A DNA stretch of 12,045 nt from Opitutia bacterium (GCA_947378905.1 CANCLV010000030.1:1-12045); one strand, 5' to 3'. Positions 1-6,967 are shown, counted from the first letter of the stretch. The notes: a model not told the origin generated them from the letters alone. Translations and numbers: made by a program.

Positions 1-276
1 AGGTAATAAAATAATTACTAATAAATAAACGGCGAATAAAATGATCAGCGCCTTGGGTCCGTCATAAGCGAGAATCTTGCCCACACTATTATCGTGGGGA
101 ATTAACCAATTTTGTCCGTTCCAGAAAAAAGACTGAAACCAGAAATCAACTTTTTCGCCGCTCGTAAAAGGGAAACCAAAAAAGACGACGACACCGGCTA
201 AAAATATAACCGGAGCGATCAGTCGTTTGAGACTAGTGGACTGGGTTGAGTAATCCGCCATGATTAAAGAGTTCAT
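1..276 (-). CDS. N-terminal part of a PAP2-like membrane phosphatase (partial)
   Basis: An open frame enters from the left edge, read right to left; 92 codons are visible. It begins MNSLIMADYSTQ, followed by a hydrophobic helix (about residues 20-37), a polar segment rich in aromatics (SGEKVDFWFQSFFWNG, then NWLIPHDNS) and a second hydrophobic helix (about 74-92). A short aromatic periplasmic loop between helices 1 and 2 is the pattern I associate with the N-terminus of PAP2/LpxE-type lipid phosphatases. The catalytic motifs (KX6RP, PSGH, SRX5HX3D) would lie beyond the window, so the family call is inference. ATG 276 is preferred because AAGG sits 5 nt upstream; ATG 261, five codons later, is the alternative. 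The start lies inside the end of the LtaS-like gene (44-nt overlap, or 29 nt from ATG 261), which implies coupled expression. A joint role in remodelling lipid head groups is plausible. Confidence 0.5.
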   Translation of the reverse strand, partial: MNSLIMADYSTQSTSLKRLIAPVIFLAGVVVFFGFPFTSGEKVDFWFQSFFWNGQNWLIPHDNSVGKILAYDGPKALIILFAVYLLVIILLP

Positions 277-2248
277 CGGTGCCTTGATAATAGCGCAAGG
301 CTTCATCTGTGGCTGCAGAATCCATTTTTTCTTTTTCAATCAACTGCAAGCTACCCGTAGCCAAATCAGCCTGATATTGTTGAACTTGGCGCACTGGCTT
401 GAGCACCGTCAATAGACCATTAGGACGAAGCACGGCGACCTTTTGATAGTTACTGATAAAAGCACGTGGCTGGTAATCGGGCTTCAAAACATCGGCGCCC
501 ACGAATCGAGAAGCATAAGAAATATTCATTAAGCCTAAGAGTGTTGGGACAGTATCAATTTGGCTCATCATCGGCTCAAACACCTGAGGCTTCACTAATC
601 CAGGGGCCCAAATGAAAAGCGGGATTTCATATTTTTTGATTTCTAATTCCTGTTTACCAGCGACCGATGCACAATGGTCAGCGACAATAACAAACACGGT
701 ATTCTTGAACCAAGGTTTAGACTCAGCGGCTTTAAGGAAGGCACCGATAGCAAAATCTGTGTACGCCACCCCACCCTCACGATTTTGTAATTTAGGATCA
801 ATCTTACCACTCGGCCAAGTGTATGGCCGGTGATTTGAAGTGGTCATGATGAAATGATGAAAAGGCTTACCCGCAGCGAATGACTTATCAGCTTCGTCGA
901 GTGACCAATTAAACGCATCTTCATCACAAGCGCCCCAAGCGTTTTCAAAAGTGGTTTTCTTACCTGCTGCTAATTGACGAGGTAAATCTACCACGCGATA
1001 ACCGTTGGTAGAGAAGAAATAATTCATGTTATCAAAGAAACCATCACCCCCGTAAATAAAGGCGGAATCATAACCCTGATGATTAAGAACAGATCCCAAA
1101 GTGCTGAGGTTTTCACAACCCCGACGACGTAATACGGACTGACCAGGAATAGGCGGAATCGACAAGGTTAATGCCTCCATACCACGTACCGTCCGTGTCC
1201 CACCGGCGTAGCAATGTCGGAACCACAAGGACTCCCGAGAAATACGGTCCAAGTTAGGCGTTAGTTTTTGCGGAGCGTAAGGTGCAATTTCGTAACAACT
1301 TAAAAATTCAGCGCTGAGACTTTCGATAGTTATCTGAATCACATTATATTTTTGGGTCGAACCCGATGCTTTGATTTCCCGAGTAATGTCAGCTTTCTTG
1401 CTATCATTGTTCCCTGCAGTTAAAATCTCGCGCAATGCAGCCGGTGCATTTTCGCGGGAAGGATAAAAGCGACGCCACTCTAATTGATTCGCCCAAAAAG
1501 CGGCTAAGAAAGAATACTCACCGTTCTTCGCAATTTCGGTTTCATAACTATTGGCGAAGCTGGGCTGAATATCACCCATGTGACGCAAGCCAGCGACTAC
1601 ACGTTCACCCAAGCTCGAGTCAGCGTCGGAAGACTTCTTAAGGTCATGTTTACCAACAAAATAACTGTAACTCGGAATGATTAAAACGGGAATAGCAATG
1701 ACTAGTGGCGTCCACCAATGTGGCGTTGAATCGTCCGCAACTCCCTCCGACCAAAGCTGTGTGAAGCCACACTTACGCCAGAGGAAATAAAACCCAGCCG
1801 CCAGAGAGAATACCGCTAAAAAGATCAGCGGCATATTATAAGACTCACGTATGTTCTTAACCACTTCGCTCGTATAAACTAAGTAGTCGACCGCAATGAA
1901 GTTAAAGCGGACCGCGAACTCTTGCCAAAAGAGAATCTCTGAAATTTTCCAGAAGGTGAAAAGAAAAACTCCAAAACACCAAACAGGAATTAAAAATAAA
2001 CGAAAACGCTCGGACTTACAAAAACTACTGATGAACGCAAAGGGGATGGCAAAGAAACCCGCCATGGCGATGTCGTAAATAAAACCAATCAAGAGGGCCG
2101 CCGCAGTCGTCCACGACCAAGTGACTTCAGTGACTGACGCAGCGAGAAAACCAAGGCGCAAAACAGTGCCTAAAATAATATACGTTAAGGCTAATAACCA
2201 CGCTCCTCCCTGACGTGATCGTATTTTTCTGAGTAGGAAACTTTGCAT
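233..2248 (-). CDS. LtaS-type membrane transferase (alkaline phosphatase/sulfatase superfamily)
   Basis: This 671-residue protein has five predicted membrane helices (about 15-37, 47-75, 82-103, 139-157, 178-197), then an extracytoplasmic sulfatase-fold domain from about 300. That is the architecture of lipoteichoic-acid synthase LtaS and of phosphoglycerol/phosphoethanolamine transferases such as OpgB. Visible active-site elements are the metal ligand E309 (ITIES), a Thr nucleophile probably at T353 in GGTRTVRGMEAL, H473 in SNHRPY, and the metal pair D524-H525 in IVADHCAS. The family cleaves a phospholipid head group and moves it to a glycan or lipid acceptor outside the inner membrane. Which head group and acceptor are used cannot be read from sequence; lipid A or a periplasmic glycan is more likely than teichoic acid in a Gram-negative cell. 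It starts 51 nt after yidD without a clear Shine-Dalgarno, and its end overlaps the PAP2-like gene. Confidence 0.85.
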   Translation of the reverse strand: MQSFLLRKIRSRQGGAWLLALTYIILGTVLRLGFLAASVTEVTWSWTTAAALLIGFIYDIAMAGFFAIPFAFISSFCKSERFRLFLIPVWCFGVFLFTFWKISEILFWQEFAVRFNFIAVDYLVYTSEVVKNIRESYNMPLIFLAVFSLAAGFYFLWRKCGFTQLWSEGVADDSTPHWWTPLVIAIPVLIIPSYSYFVGKHDLKKSSDADSSLGERVVAGLRHMGDIQPSFANSYETEIAKNGEYSFLAAFWANQLEWRRFYPSRENAPAALREILTAGNNDSKKADITREIKASGSTQKYNVIQITIESLSAEFLSCYEIAPYAPQKLTPNLDRISRESLWFRHCYAGGTRTVRGMEALTLSIPPIPGQSVLRRRGCENLSTLGSVLNHQGYDSAFIYGGDGFFDNMNYFFSTNGYRVVDLPRQLAAGKKTTFENAWGACDEDAFNWSLDEADKSFAAGKPFHHFIMTTSNHRPYTWPSGKIDPKLQNREGGVAYTDFAIGAFLKAAESKPWFKNTVFVIVADHCASVAGKQELEIKKYEIPLFIWAPGLVKPQVFEPMMSQIDTVPTLLGLMNISYASRFVGADVLKPDYQPRAFISNYQKVAVLRPNGLLTVLKPVRQVQQYQADLATGSLQLIEKEKMDSAATDEALRYYQGTDELFNHGGLLNPVH

Positions 2249-2299
2249 ATTAGAAGTTAATGGGAATAACCTAAAAGAGCGAGGAGATGGTGTATTTAT

Positions 2300-2554
2300 T
2301 TAGGCCGGCGGAACTTCGTCAACGCCGTAACCACCGCCTGGTCGACACCGTCCAATGCGCTTCATCGACAACCAAGACCCCTTTAAAAAACCATGTCTTT
2401 TCAAGGCAATCACCGCGTATTGGGAACAGCTCGGATGAAATCTACAACCCGAACCAGGGATCAACCAATGTAACGGTTTTGAAACGAAGCGTTGATAAAA
2501 ATAAATGGGCTGCAGAGCCAACCAAACCACTCCACTACGAAATCGATTCATCAT
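2300..2554 (-). CDS. yidD: Membrane protein insertion efficiency factor YidD
   Basis: This 84-residue protein has the complete YidD (DUF37) signature: an amphipathic N-terminal helix (about 8-28), LIPGSGCRFHPSCSQYA at 31-47 with the conserved cysteines C37 and C43, HG at 54-55, and RIGRCRPGG at 66-74 with C70, ending GVDEVPPA. YidD is a small inner-membrane-associated protein that assists YidC-dependent membrane protein insertion. It starts with two consecutive ATG codons 1 nt after the rnpA stop. GGTGA lies 8 nt upstream of the first ATG (5 nt after an AATAA spacer is subtracted) and could act as a Shine-Dalgarno. In most bacteria yidC follows directly; here an LtaS-like transferase does. 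Confidence 0.95.
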   Translation of the reverse strand: MMNRFRSGVVWLALQPIYFYQRFVSKPLHWLIPGSGCRFHPSCSQYAVIALKRHGFLKGSWLSMKRIGRCRPGGGYGVDEVPPA

Positions 2555-2555
2555 T

Positions 2556-2900
2556 TTATTTCACCGTGGATTTTATCGCGGTGCTATAAATTTTAACTAA
2601 ACTCGCAAAAGACTTTCGGAGTATACTGGGGCGAGCCACTAAAACACATTCCCATCCATCAGGTAAGAGTTCAGCATCACTGCGAAAAAGTTCACGTGCC
2701 AAGCGTTTAGCACGATTACGATTCACCGCTAAAGGAATACTTTTCTTGGCGACCACCACTGCAAATCTTGCTTTGGTTTGAGGTGATCGAGCCTTCCCCA
2801 GATTCAAAACAAAAGGCCCGCAGTCGAGCCGCGAGCCATTTTGGCGGAGACGCGAGAAATCGGCTGAAGCACGAATTCGACGCTCCCGCGGGAGACGCAT
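2556..2900 (-). CDS. rnpA: Ribonuclease P protein component
   Basis: This 114-residue basic protein starts MRLPRERRIRASADFSRL, as RnpA proteins usually do, and carries the family hallmark RNRAKRLAREL at 61-71 (the RNR motif that contacts P RNA). The central FAVVVAKKSIPLAVNRNR matches the usual strand before that motif. It binds the catalytic RNA to form RNase P, which removes 5' leaders from pre-tRNAs. ATG 2900 was chosen because it gives the normal family length and lies 4 nt after the rpmH stop. The frame stays open far upstream, to 3170, through all of rpmH; the extension has no RnpA-like content and I treat it as a shadow, although extended rnpA genes are known in Thermus. No Shine-Dalgarno precedes the start, so coupling to rpmH translation is likely. 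Confidence 0.95.
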   Translation of the reverse strand: MRLPRERRIRASADFSRLRQNGSRLDCGPFVLNLGKARSPQTKARFAVVVAKKSIPLAVNRNRAKRLARELFRSDAELLPDGWECVLVARPSILRKSFASLVKIYSTAIKSTVK

Positions 2901-2904
2901 CGGA

Positions 2905-3042
2905 TTAAGATGCGCCGAGGCGCTTGCGACCAATCTTGCGACGATTGGCGAGAACTTTGCGACCACCAGGGGTCTTAGAACGAGCACGGAAACCGCACTT
3001 ACGAGCGCGGGCAATCTTGGATGGACGGTAGGTGGGTTGCAT
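2905..3042 (-). CDS. rpmH: 50S ribosomal protein L34
   Basis: This 45-residue protein, MQPTYRPSKIARARKCGF onwards, ends KVLANRRKIGRKRLGAS. It matches L34 along its whole length, including the conserved YRPS, GFRAR and GRKVLANRR elements. L34 is a small, very basic protein that binds 23S rRNA. A longer in-frame start (ATG 3093) would add 17 residues that do not belong to the family, so ATG 3042 is used. It is the first gene of rpmH-rnpA-yidD and is transcribed away from the LOG-family gene. The leader is pyrimidine-rich with no Shine-Dalgarno, which is odd for a highly expressed ribosomal protein gene. Confidence 0.97.
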   Translation of the reverse strand: MQPTYRPSKIARARKCGFRARSKTPGGRKVLANRRKIGRKRLGAS

Positions 3043-3080
3043 AAATTTAGAAGGAATACCCAAATAGACCCCGCCAAAAC

Positions 3081-3086
3081 TGTCAA
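3081..3086 (-). promoter_or_regulatory. Possible -35 hexamer of the rpmH-rnpA-yidD promoter
   Basis: A perfect TTGACA on the minus strand lies 38 nt before the rpmH start. No good -10 sits at the ideal 16-18-nt distance. The nearest candidates are TATTTG at 14 nt, and TATTCC at 22 nt. The placement suits a promoter for the operon, but the call rests on one hexamer only. Confidence 0.3.
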
Positions 3087-3103
3087 GCCCCACACTTCCC
3101 TTC

Positions 3104-3118
3104 TTGGCAGATAGCCAA
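3104..3118. repeat. Perfect inverted repeat TTGGC-N5-GCCAA between divergent genes
   Basis: The 5-nt arms TTGGC and GCCAA flank AGATA in the 97-nt gap between rpmH (minus) and the LOG-family gene (plus). A dyad of this size in a divergent promoter region could be an operator. It overlaps the region where a plus-strand promoter would lie: TTTAAT at 3120-3125 is a possible -10 just after it. No regulator can be named, and a 5-nt arm can occur by chance. Confidence 0.3.
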
Positions 3119-3139
3119 TTTTAATGAAGATACGCCAAT

Positions 3140-3994
3140 ATGAGTCCAGATAAAGCCCCCTTGCGCCCACCTCCCGTCAAGGCCTACGAAAACGAAGAAT
3201 TCTTACTGAGTCCCCAGGCGCGCACCTTGCGAGTCATGGCCGAGCTCACCGAGCCCTACCATCGCTTTAAGAAATACGGCGTACGCAACACGGTCGTGAT
3301 GTTTGGATCCGCACGTACCTTGCCCATCGATCGCGCACAAAAAGAACTTGAAGATGTGAAGTTAAAAATCACCCGTGGAGAAATCAGTCCCTCCGAAGCT
3401 AAAGCTCGATTACGTCTTGCAGAAATTAATTTAAAGAGCGCACCTTTCTACGAAGCCTGTCGTGAATTATCCAAAGAGATGACCGAGTGGTCGATGAGTC
3501 TACCCGAGTGGCAACGTTTCTTCATCTGTTCAGGTGGCGGACCTGGAATCATGGAAGCAGCTAATCGTGGAGCAAAAGAAGCCCATGGTCGCTCCATCGG
3601 TCTAGGCATCGCTTTACCCTTTGAACAAGAGCATAATCCTTACGTCACGCCTGAACTGGATTTAGAATTCCACTACTTCTTCGTCCGTAAATATTGGTTC
3701 CTTTACCTTGCTAAAGCGCTCGTCGCATTCCCTGGTGGCTTCGGCACTTTCGATGAACTCTTCGAAATGTTGACGCTGATCCAAACCGGAAAAACTAAAA
3801 AATATTTCCCTATCTTACTTTACGGTTCTGATTTCTGGAAACGAGTCACCGACTTCGAAGTCTTCCACGAATGGGGCATGGTCTCACCTGAAGACCGTGG
3901 TCTCTATCATTACGTCGACTCCGTCAAAGAAGCGCGCGATCACTTAATTCAAATCATCACCGATAAGTACCTGAAAGAAGACGGCTTATCGTAA
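3140..3994 (+). CDS. LOG-family protein (nucleotide 5'-monophosphate phosphoribohydrolase-like)
   Basis: This 284-residue protein has the Rossmann-type LOG core: VMFGSART at 53-60, SGGGPGIMEAANRGAKEA at 131-148, R183 in FFVRKYWF, and the signature PGGFGTFDE at 198-206. LOG proteins remove ribose 5-phosphate from nucleoside monophosphates; the family was long misannotated as lysine decarboxylase. The longer bacterial subgroup seen here is poorly characterised, so the substrate is unknown. Between the first strand (GSART) and the FYEACRELSKEM helix lies a charged helical insert (about 63-100) that short plant-type LOGs lack. The ATG follows a short AT-rich leader with no real Shine-Dalgarno. 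It is the first gene of an operon with the CPBP protease (6-nt gap) and tsaE. No membrane segment or signal peptide is visible. Confidence 0.88.
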   Translation: MSPDKAPLRPPPVKAYENEEFLLSPQARTLRVMAELTEPYHRFKKYGVRNTVVMFGSARTLPIDRAQKELEDVKLKITRGEISPSEAKARLRLAEINLKSAPFYEACRELSKEMTEWSMSLPEWQRFFICSGGGPGIMEAANRGAKEAHGRSIGLGIALPFEQEHNPYVTPELDLEFHYFFVRKYWFLYLAKALVAFPGGFGTFDELFEMLTLIQTGKTKKYFPILLYGSDFWKRVTDFEVFHEWGMVSPEDRGLYHYVDSVKEARDHLIQIITDKYLKEDGLS

Positions 3995-4000
3995 ACCGCG

Positions 4001-4582
4001 ATGACCCTGAATTTGATTACAGATATAATCTATCTAATCATCGGATTGGGCGTCGGGTTTGCTTGGTTCAGCGAGTATCAGAAACGTAAGGCTAATCCAG
4101 GACCTGAACTCTTTTGGCCGGGGACGACGCGAGCCCCTATTTCAGGCATCCTTATCATTGTTTCGGGCATTCTGTTGCTCACCGTCGCTGAAACCTGTGC
4201 CGAGATACATTTTCACGTCACCGCTCATCAGTCCGTTAGTAATTTACATATTCTAGGAGCGACTATGGGTGCTGCCATCGTTGAAGAAATGGTCTTCCGA
4301 GGCTTCGCTGCGCCCAGTCACTTAAGAGGCATCAAATTACTCGGACTCATCTTGATTGGTTCAGTCATTTTTAGCGCTATTCACGGATTTGATTTTAGCA
4401 CCGTCCAAGGAAGAATTAGCCTCATCGCTACTTTCTTTATTTCAGTTTGGTTATACCTCGGACGCTACAATCCTCTCAATCCCGAGCGTTCGATCCTTCC
4501 CTGCTTAATTGGCCACGTCGTGCGCAACCTTGCAGTCTTTGGAGTGAAATGGTCTCAGGGTTTCGTTGATCTCCATTCATGA
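4001..4582 (+). CDS. CPBP-family intramembrane metalloprotease
   Basis: This 193-residue, mostly hydrophobic protein carries the three CPBP (Abi/CAAX protease-like) motifs in order: EEMVFR at 95-100 (E95, E96, R100), FSAIH at 124-128 (H128) and HVVRN at 172-176 (H172, N176). These line a metal-binding site within the membrane. Helices are likely near 5-22, 47-63, 82-96, 110-126, 139-153 and 163-180. Family members include eukaryotic Rce1, which trims prenylated CAAX proteins, and bacterial members of mostly unknown substrate, some tied to bacteriocin self-immunity. Nothing nearby suggests a bacteriocin, so the role is open. It starts 6 nt after the LOG gene without a Shine-Dalgarno, and its stop overlaps the tsaE start (ATGA). 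Confidence 0.9.
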   Translation: MTLNLITDIIYLIIGLGVGFAWFSEYQKRKANPGPELFWPGTTRAPISGILIIVSGILLLTVAETCAEIHFHVTAHQSVSNLHILGATMGAAIVEEMVFRGFAAPSHLRGIKLLGLILIGSVIFSAIHGFDFSTVQGRISLIATFFISVWLYLGRYNPLNPERSILPCLIGHVVRNLAVFGVKWSQGFVDLHS

Positions 4583-5025
4583 AATCGCCGAAGACACTGA
4601 GCGACTGGACAAAAGGAATCGTCACGCATTCAGCTGAGGCCACTGAACAAGCGGCACAAGAATTTGCTCAGCTACTTCCTGCTGACACCACGCTAGCACT
4701 GGAAGGCGATCTCGGAGTCGGCAAAACAACCTTTGTTCGCGGACTCGTTAAAGGGTTTGGAATCACGGAAGATATCACCAGCCCCTCCTTCGCCTTGCTC
4801 AATGTTTATAAGGGCAAACGGATGATTTTTCACGTCGACGCCTATCGACTCACCCAAGCGTCGAGCTTTGACGATTTAATGATTTGGGATTCAGCCGTCA
4901 GCCCATGGAATGTGATTGTCGAATGGCCCGAGAAAGTAGCGGCACGACTCCCGCGTTCACTGTGGAAACTAAAAGCCACCATCCTTGCGGACGGTGGCCA
5001 TGAGTTTACACTGAGCGTTAATTAA
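4579..5025 (+). CDS. tsaE: tRNA t6A biosynthesis ATPase TsaE
   Basis: This 148-residue P-loop protein has Walker A GDLGVGKTTF at 43-52, TSPSF at 67-71 (the switch-like segment typical of TsaE), HVDAYRL at 85-91 and VEWPEK at 114-119. TsaE works with TsaB and TsaD to attach threonylcarbamoyl to A37 of ANN-decoding tRNAs; its ATPase activity resets the complex. Length and motif spacing are normal. It starts at the ATG of an ATGA overlap with the CPBP gene, so translation is probably coupled. It converges on typA with 2 nt between the stops, and its last codons contain the hairpin that appears to terminate typA. Confidence 0.96.
   Translation: MKSPKTLSDWTKGIVTHSAEATEQAAQEFAQLLPADTTLALEGDLGVGKTTFVRGLVKGFGITEDITSPSFALLNVYKGKRMIFHVDAYRLTQASSFDDLMIWDSAVSPWNVIVEWPEKVAARLPRSLWKLKATILADGGHEFTLSVN
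4966..4999 (-). terminator. Intrinsic terminator of typA inside the tsaE coding region
   Basis: Read on the minus strand, starting 29 nt past the typA stop, the arms GCCACCGTCC and GGATGGTGGC (4998-4989 and 4984-4975) pair over 10 bp, with one G-U wobble. A GCAA tetraloop of the stable GNRA class closes the stem. TTTTAGTTT follows at once (4974-4966). This is a textbook Rho-independent terminator. On the plus strand the wobble becomes an A-C mismatch, the loop is TTGC and no T-run follows, so the element is directional towards typA. Confidence 0.85.
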
Positions 5026-5027
5026 AC

Positions 5028-6935
5028 TTACTGCTTACCGAAACGCTTACGTTCGTTTTCCGTGAGGTAACGTTTACGCATGCGAATGAAGTTAGGAGTC
5101 ACTTCAACCAATTCATCTGACTCGATATACTCTAAGCAATTCTCGAGAGACATTTGGCGCATCGGTTTAATCTTTGCCATGTCGTCTGAACCAGAGGCAC
5201 GAACGTTGGAAAGCTTCTTGTTAATGACCAAGTTAATTTCGAGGTCATTATCCTTACAGTGTTCGCCCACGACTTGACCCATATAAATTTCGTCGGTTGG
5301 CTTCACGAAGAAGTCACCGCGGTCATAAAGACGGTCGAGTGAGTATGAGGTTACTTGACCTCCTTCACCACTGATCATCACACCCGCAGCACGGCGAGGG
5401 GCATCACCCTTCACTGGCTCATAACCTAATAAATTGTGGTACATGACGGCTTCACCACGGGTGGTGGTAAGCATCATGGTACGCAGACCGAACAAGGAAC
5501 GTGAAGGAATCTTGAACTCCATGTGAATCCAACCGCTGGTGCCAGCCTTGGCATCCATGGTACGTAATTCACCGCGACGGCTGAGAACCAGCGCCATGAC
5601 ATCACTCTGAGAAGCTTCCGGGCAATCCACGGCCAAGGTTTCCACTGGCTCGCATTCTTTGCCGTCGATTTGCTTCATGATCACCTGAGGCTTGCCGACT
5701 GAAAGTTCATAACCTTCGCGACGCATAGTTTCGATTAACACGCCTAAGTGCATCAAACCACGACCCGAAACCTGGAACGCATCCGCTCCGGGTTCACGCT
5801 CAACGCGGAGTGCTACATTCTTTTCGAGTTCTTTAGTGAGACGTTCACCGACCTGACGGCCAGTAACAAATTTTCCATCGCGACCAGCAAAAGGTGAATC
5901 GTTAACACGGAACGCCATCGTCACGGTTGGTTCGTCAACCTTAACCGGAGGCATTGCCTTGGGGCTATCGATATCTGCAATCGTCGCACCAATTTCAACG
6001 TGATCTAAACCGATGACAGCACAGATATCGCCTGCGGTAACTTCTTCCGCTTTCACGCGGCCGAGAGCTTCGAACACTTCGACTTCTAAGGTGCGCTGTC
6101 TAAATTGTTCTCCCGCACGATTGATGAGCATCACGGGCATGGATGGTTTAATGCGACCAGCGGTAACACGGCCCACGGCAATACGACCCACGTAATCACT
6201 ATACAGAATCGCTGTAACCATGATTTGGAGAGGGTTAGCGAGCGCTTCTTCGCGACTCTTAAATCCTGCAGCTGCACCACGGGAAGAACCTTCAGCATAA
6301 GGCTCAGGAATATGGTCAACGATAGCGTAGAAAAGTTCTAACAAATCTTTCGGACGTTTACCTTCTTCAGTTTTCGCACGATCTACGGTAGCCCAACCAT
6401 CGCGACCCGAAGCGTAGACTACTGGGAAATCGAGAGCGGACTCTGGAGCATCGAGCGCCACGAGTAAGTCGAAAATTTCATTCACGACGGCGTCAGGACG
6501 AGCCGAAGGTTTATCAATTTTATTTACAACAACGATAGGCTTAAGACCTAAGGCTAAAGCTTTCGATAAAACGAAACGTGTTTGTGGCATCGGGCCTTCA
6601 AAGGAGTCGACCACGAGCAAACAACCGTCGGCCATATTTAATACACGTTCAACTTCGCCACCGAAGTCAGCGTGACCAGGGGTATCGATTAAATTAATTT
6701 TGTACTCATCCTTATTTCGCGGATCGGTCCAGCGAATGGAGCAATTCTTAGCGGTGATGGTGATACCACGTTCGCGCTCGAGGTCACCCGAGTCCATGAT
6801 CAGTCCGTGCTGACCACCAGCGAGCTTGTCGAGGTCTTCAGTGCGGAACATACCGGACTGGTAAAGTAAGCGGTCGGTCAGGGTAGTTTTTCCATGGTCG
6901 ACGTGCGCAATGACTGCAATGTTACGTAATTTCAT
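5028..6935 (-). CDS. typA: Ribosome-associated GTPase TypA/BipA
   Basis: This 635-residue translational GTPase has G1 AHVDHGKTTL at 10-19, switch-I RGITIT at 56-61, G3 DTPGHAD at 84-90, G4 NKID at 138-141 and a G5-position ASGRDG at 175-180. It continues through the EF-G-like domains II, III and V into the BipA-specific C-terminal domain (YDRGDFFVKPTDEIYMGQVVGEH at about 537-559 and the NVRASGSDDM element near 587). TypA binds the 70S ribosome and supports 50S assembly and growth under cold or other stress. It is about 20-30 residues longer than typical members, partly through a Ser/Gly/Ala-rich segment (about 213-231) between the G domain and domain II. It ends KRYLTENERKRFGKQ. AAGG lies 10 nt before the ATG as a distant Shine-Dalgarno. 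The M3 peptidase gene lies 98 nt upstream. Confidence 0.97.
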   Translation of the reverse strand: MKLRNIAVIAHVDHGKTTLTDRLLYQSGMFRTEDLDKLAGGQHGLIMDSGDLERERGITITAKNCSIRWTDPRNKDEYKINLIDTPGHADFGGEVERVLNMADGCLLVVDSFEGPMPQTRFVLSKALALGLKPIVVVNKIDKPSARPDAVVNEIFDLLVALDAPESALDFPVVYASGRDGWATVDRAKTEEGKRPKDLLELFYAIVDHIPEPYAEGSSRGAAAGFKSREEALANPLQIMVTAILYSDYVGRIAVGRVTAGRIKPSMPVMLINRAGEQFRQRTLEVEVFEALGRVKAEEVTAGDICAVIGLDHVEIGATIADIDSPKAMPPVKVDEPTVTMAFRVNDSPFAGRDGKFVTGRQVGERLTKELEKNVALRVEREPGADAFQVSGRGLMHLGVLIETMRREGYELSVGKPQVIMKQIDGKECEPVETLAVDCPEASQSDVMALVLSRRGELRTMDAKAGTSGWIHMEFKIPSRSLFGLRTMMLTTTRGEAVMYHNLLGYEPVKGDAPRRAAGVMISGEGGQVTSYSLDRLYDRGDFFVKPTDEIYMGQVVGEHCKDNDLEINLVINKKLSNVRASGSDDMAKIKPMRQMSLENCLEYIESDELVEVTPNFIRMRKRYLTENERKRFGKQ

Positions 6936-6967
6936 CTGTTAAAAGCCTTACGCATAGGAAAAATCGC

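Noticed and set aside
2287..2589. Plus-strand open frame opposite yidD and rnpA
   Set aside because: It is antisense to two well-recognised genes and has no family-like content; the GAGGAG before it is coincidental.
3043..3093. Longer rpmH starting at ATG 3093
   Set aside because: The additional 17 residues are not part of L34, whose conserved start MQPTYRPS is at 3042.
3043..3139. Replication origin near rpmH
   Set aside because: rpmH often neighbours dnaA and oriC, but there is no dnaA or dnaN here and no TTATCCACA-like box in the gap.
2901..3170. N-terminal extension of rnpA to 204 residues
   Set aside because: The extension does not resemble RnpA, covers rpmH in another phase and has no start signal; ATG 2900 gives the normal length and a 4-nt gap to rpmH.
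5039..5060. Terminator for the LOG-CPBP-tsaE operon just past tsaE
   Set aside because: AAACG/CGTTT can pair weakly inside the typA 3' end, but the stem is short, AT-rich and lacks a proper T-run.
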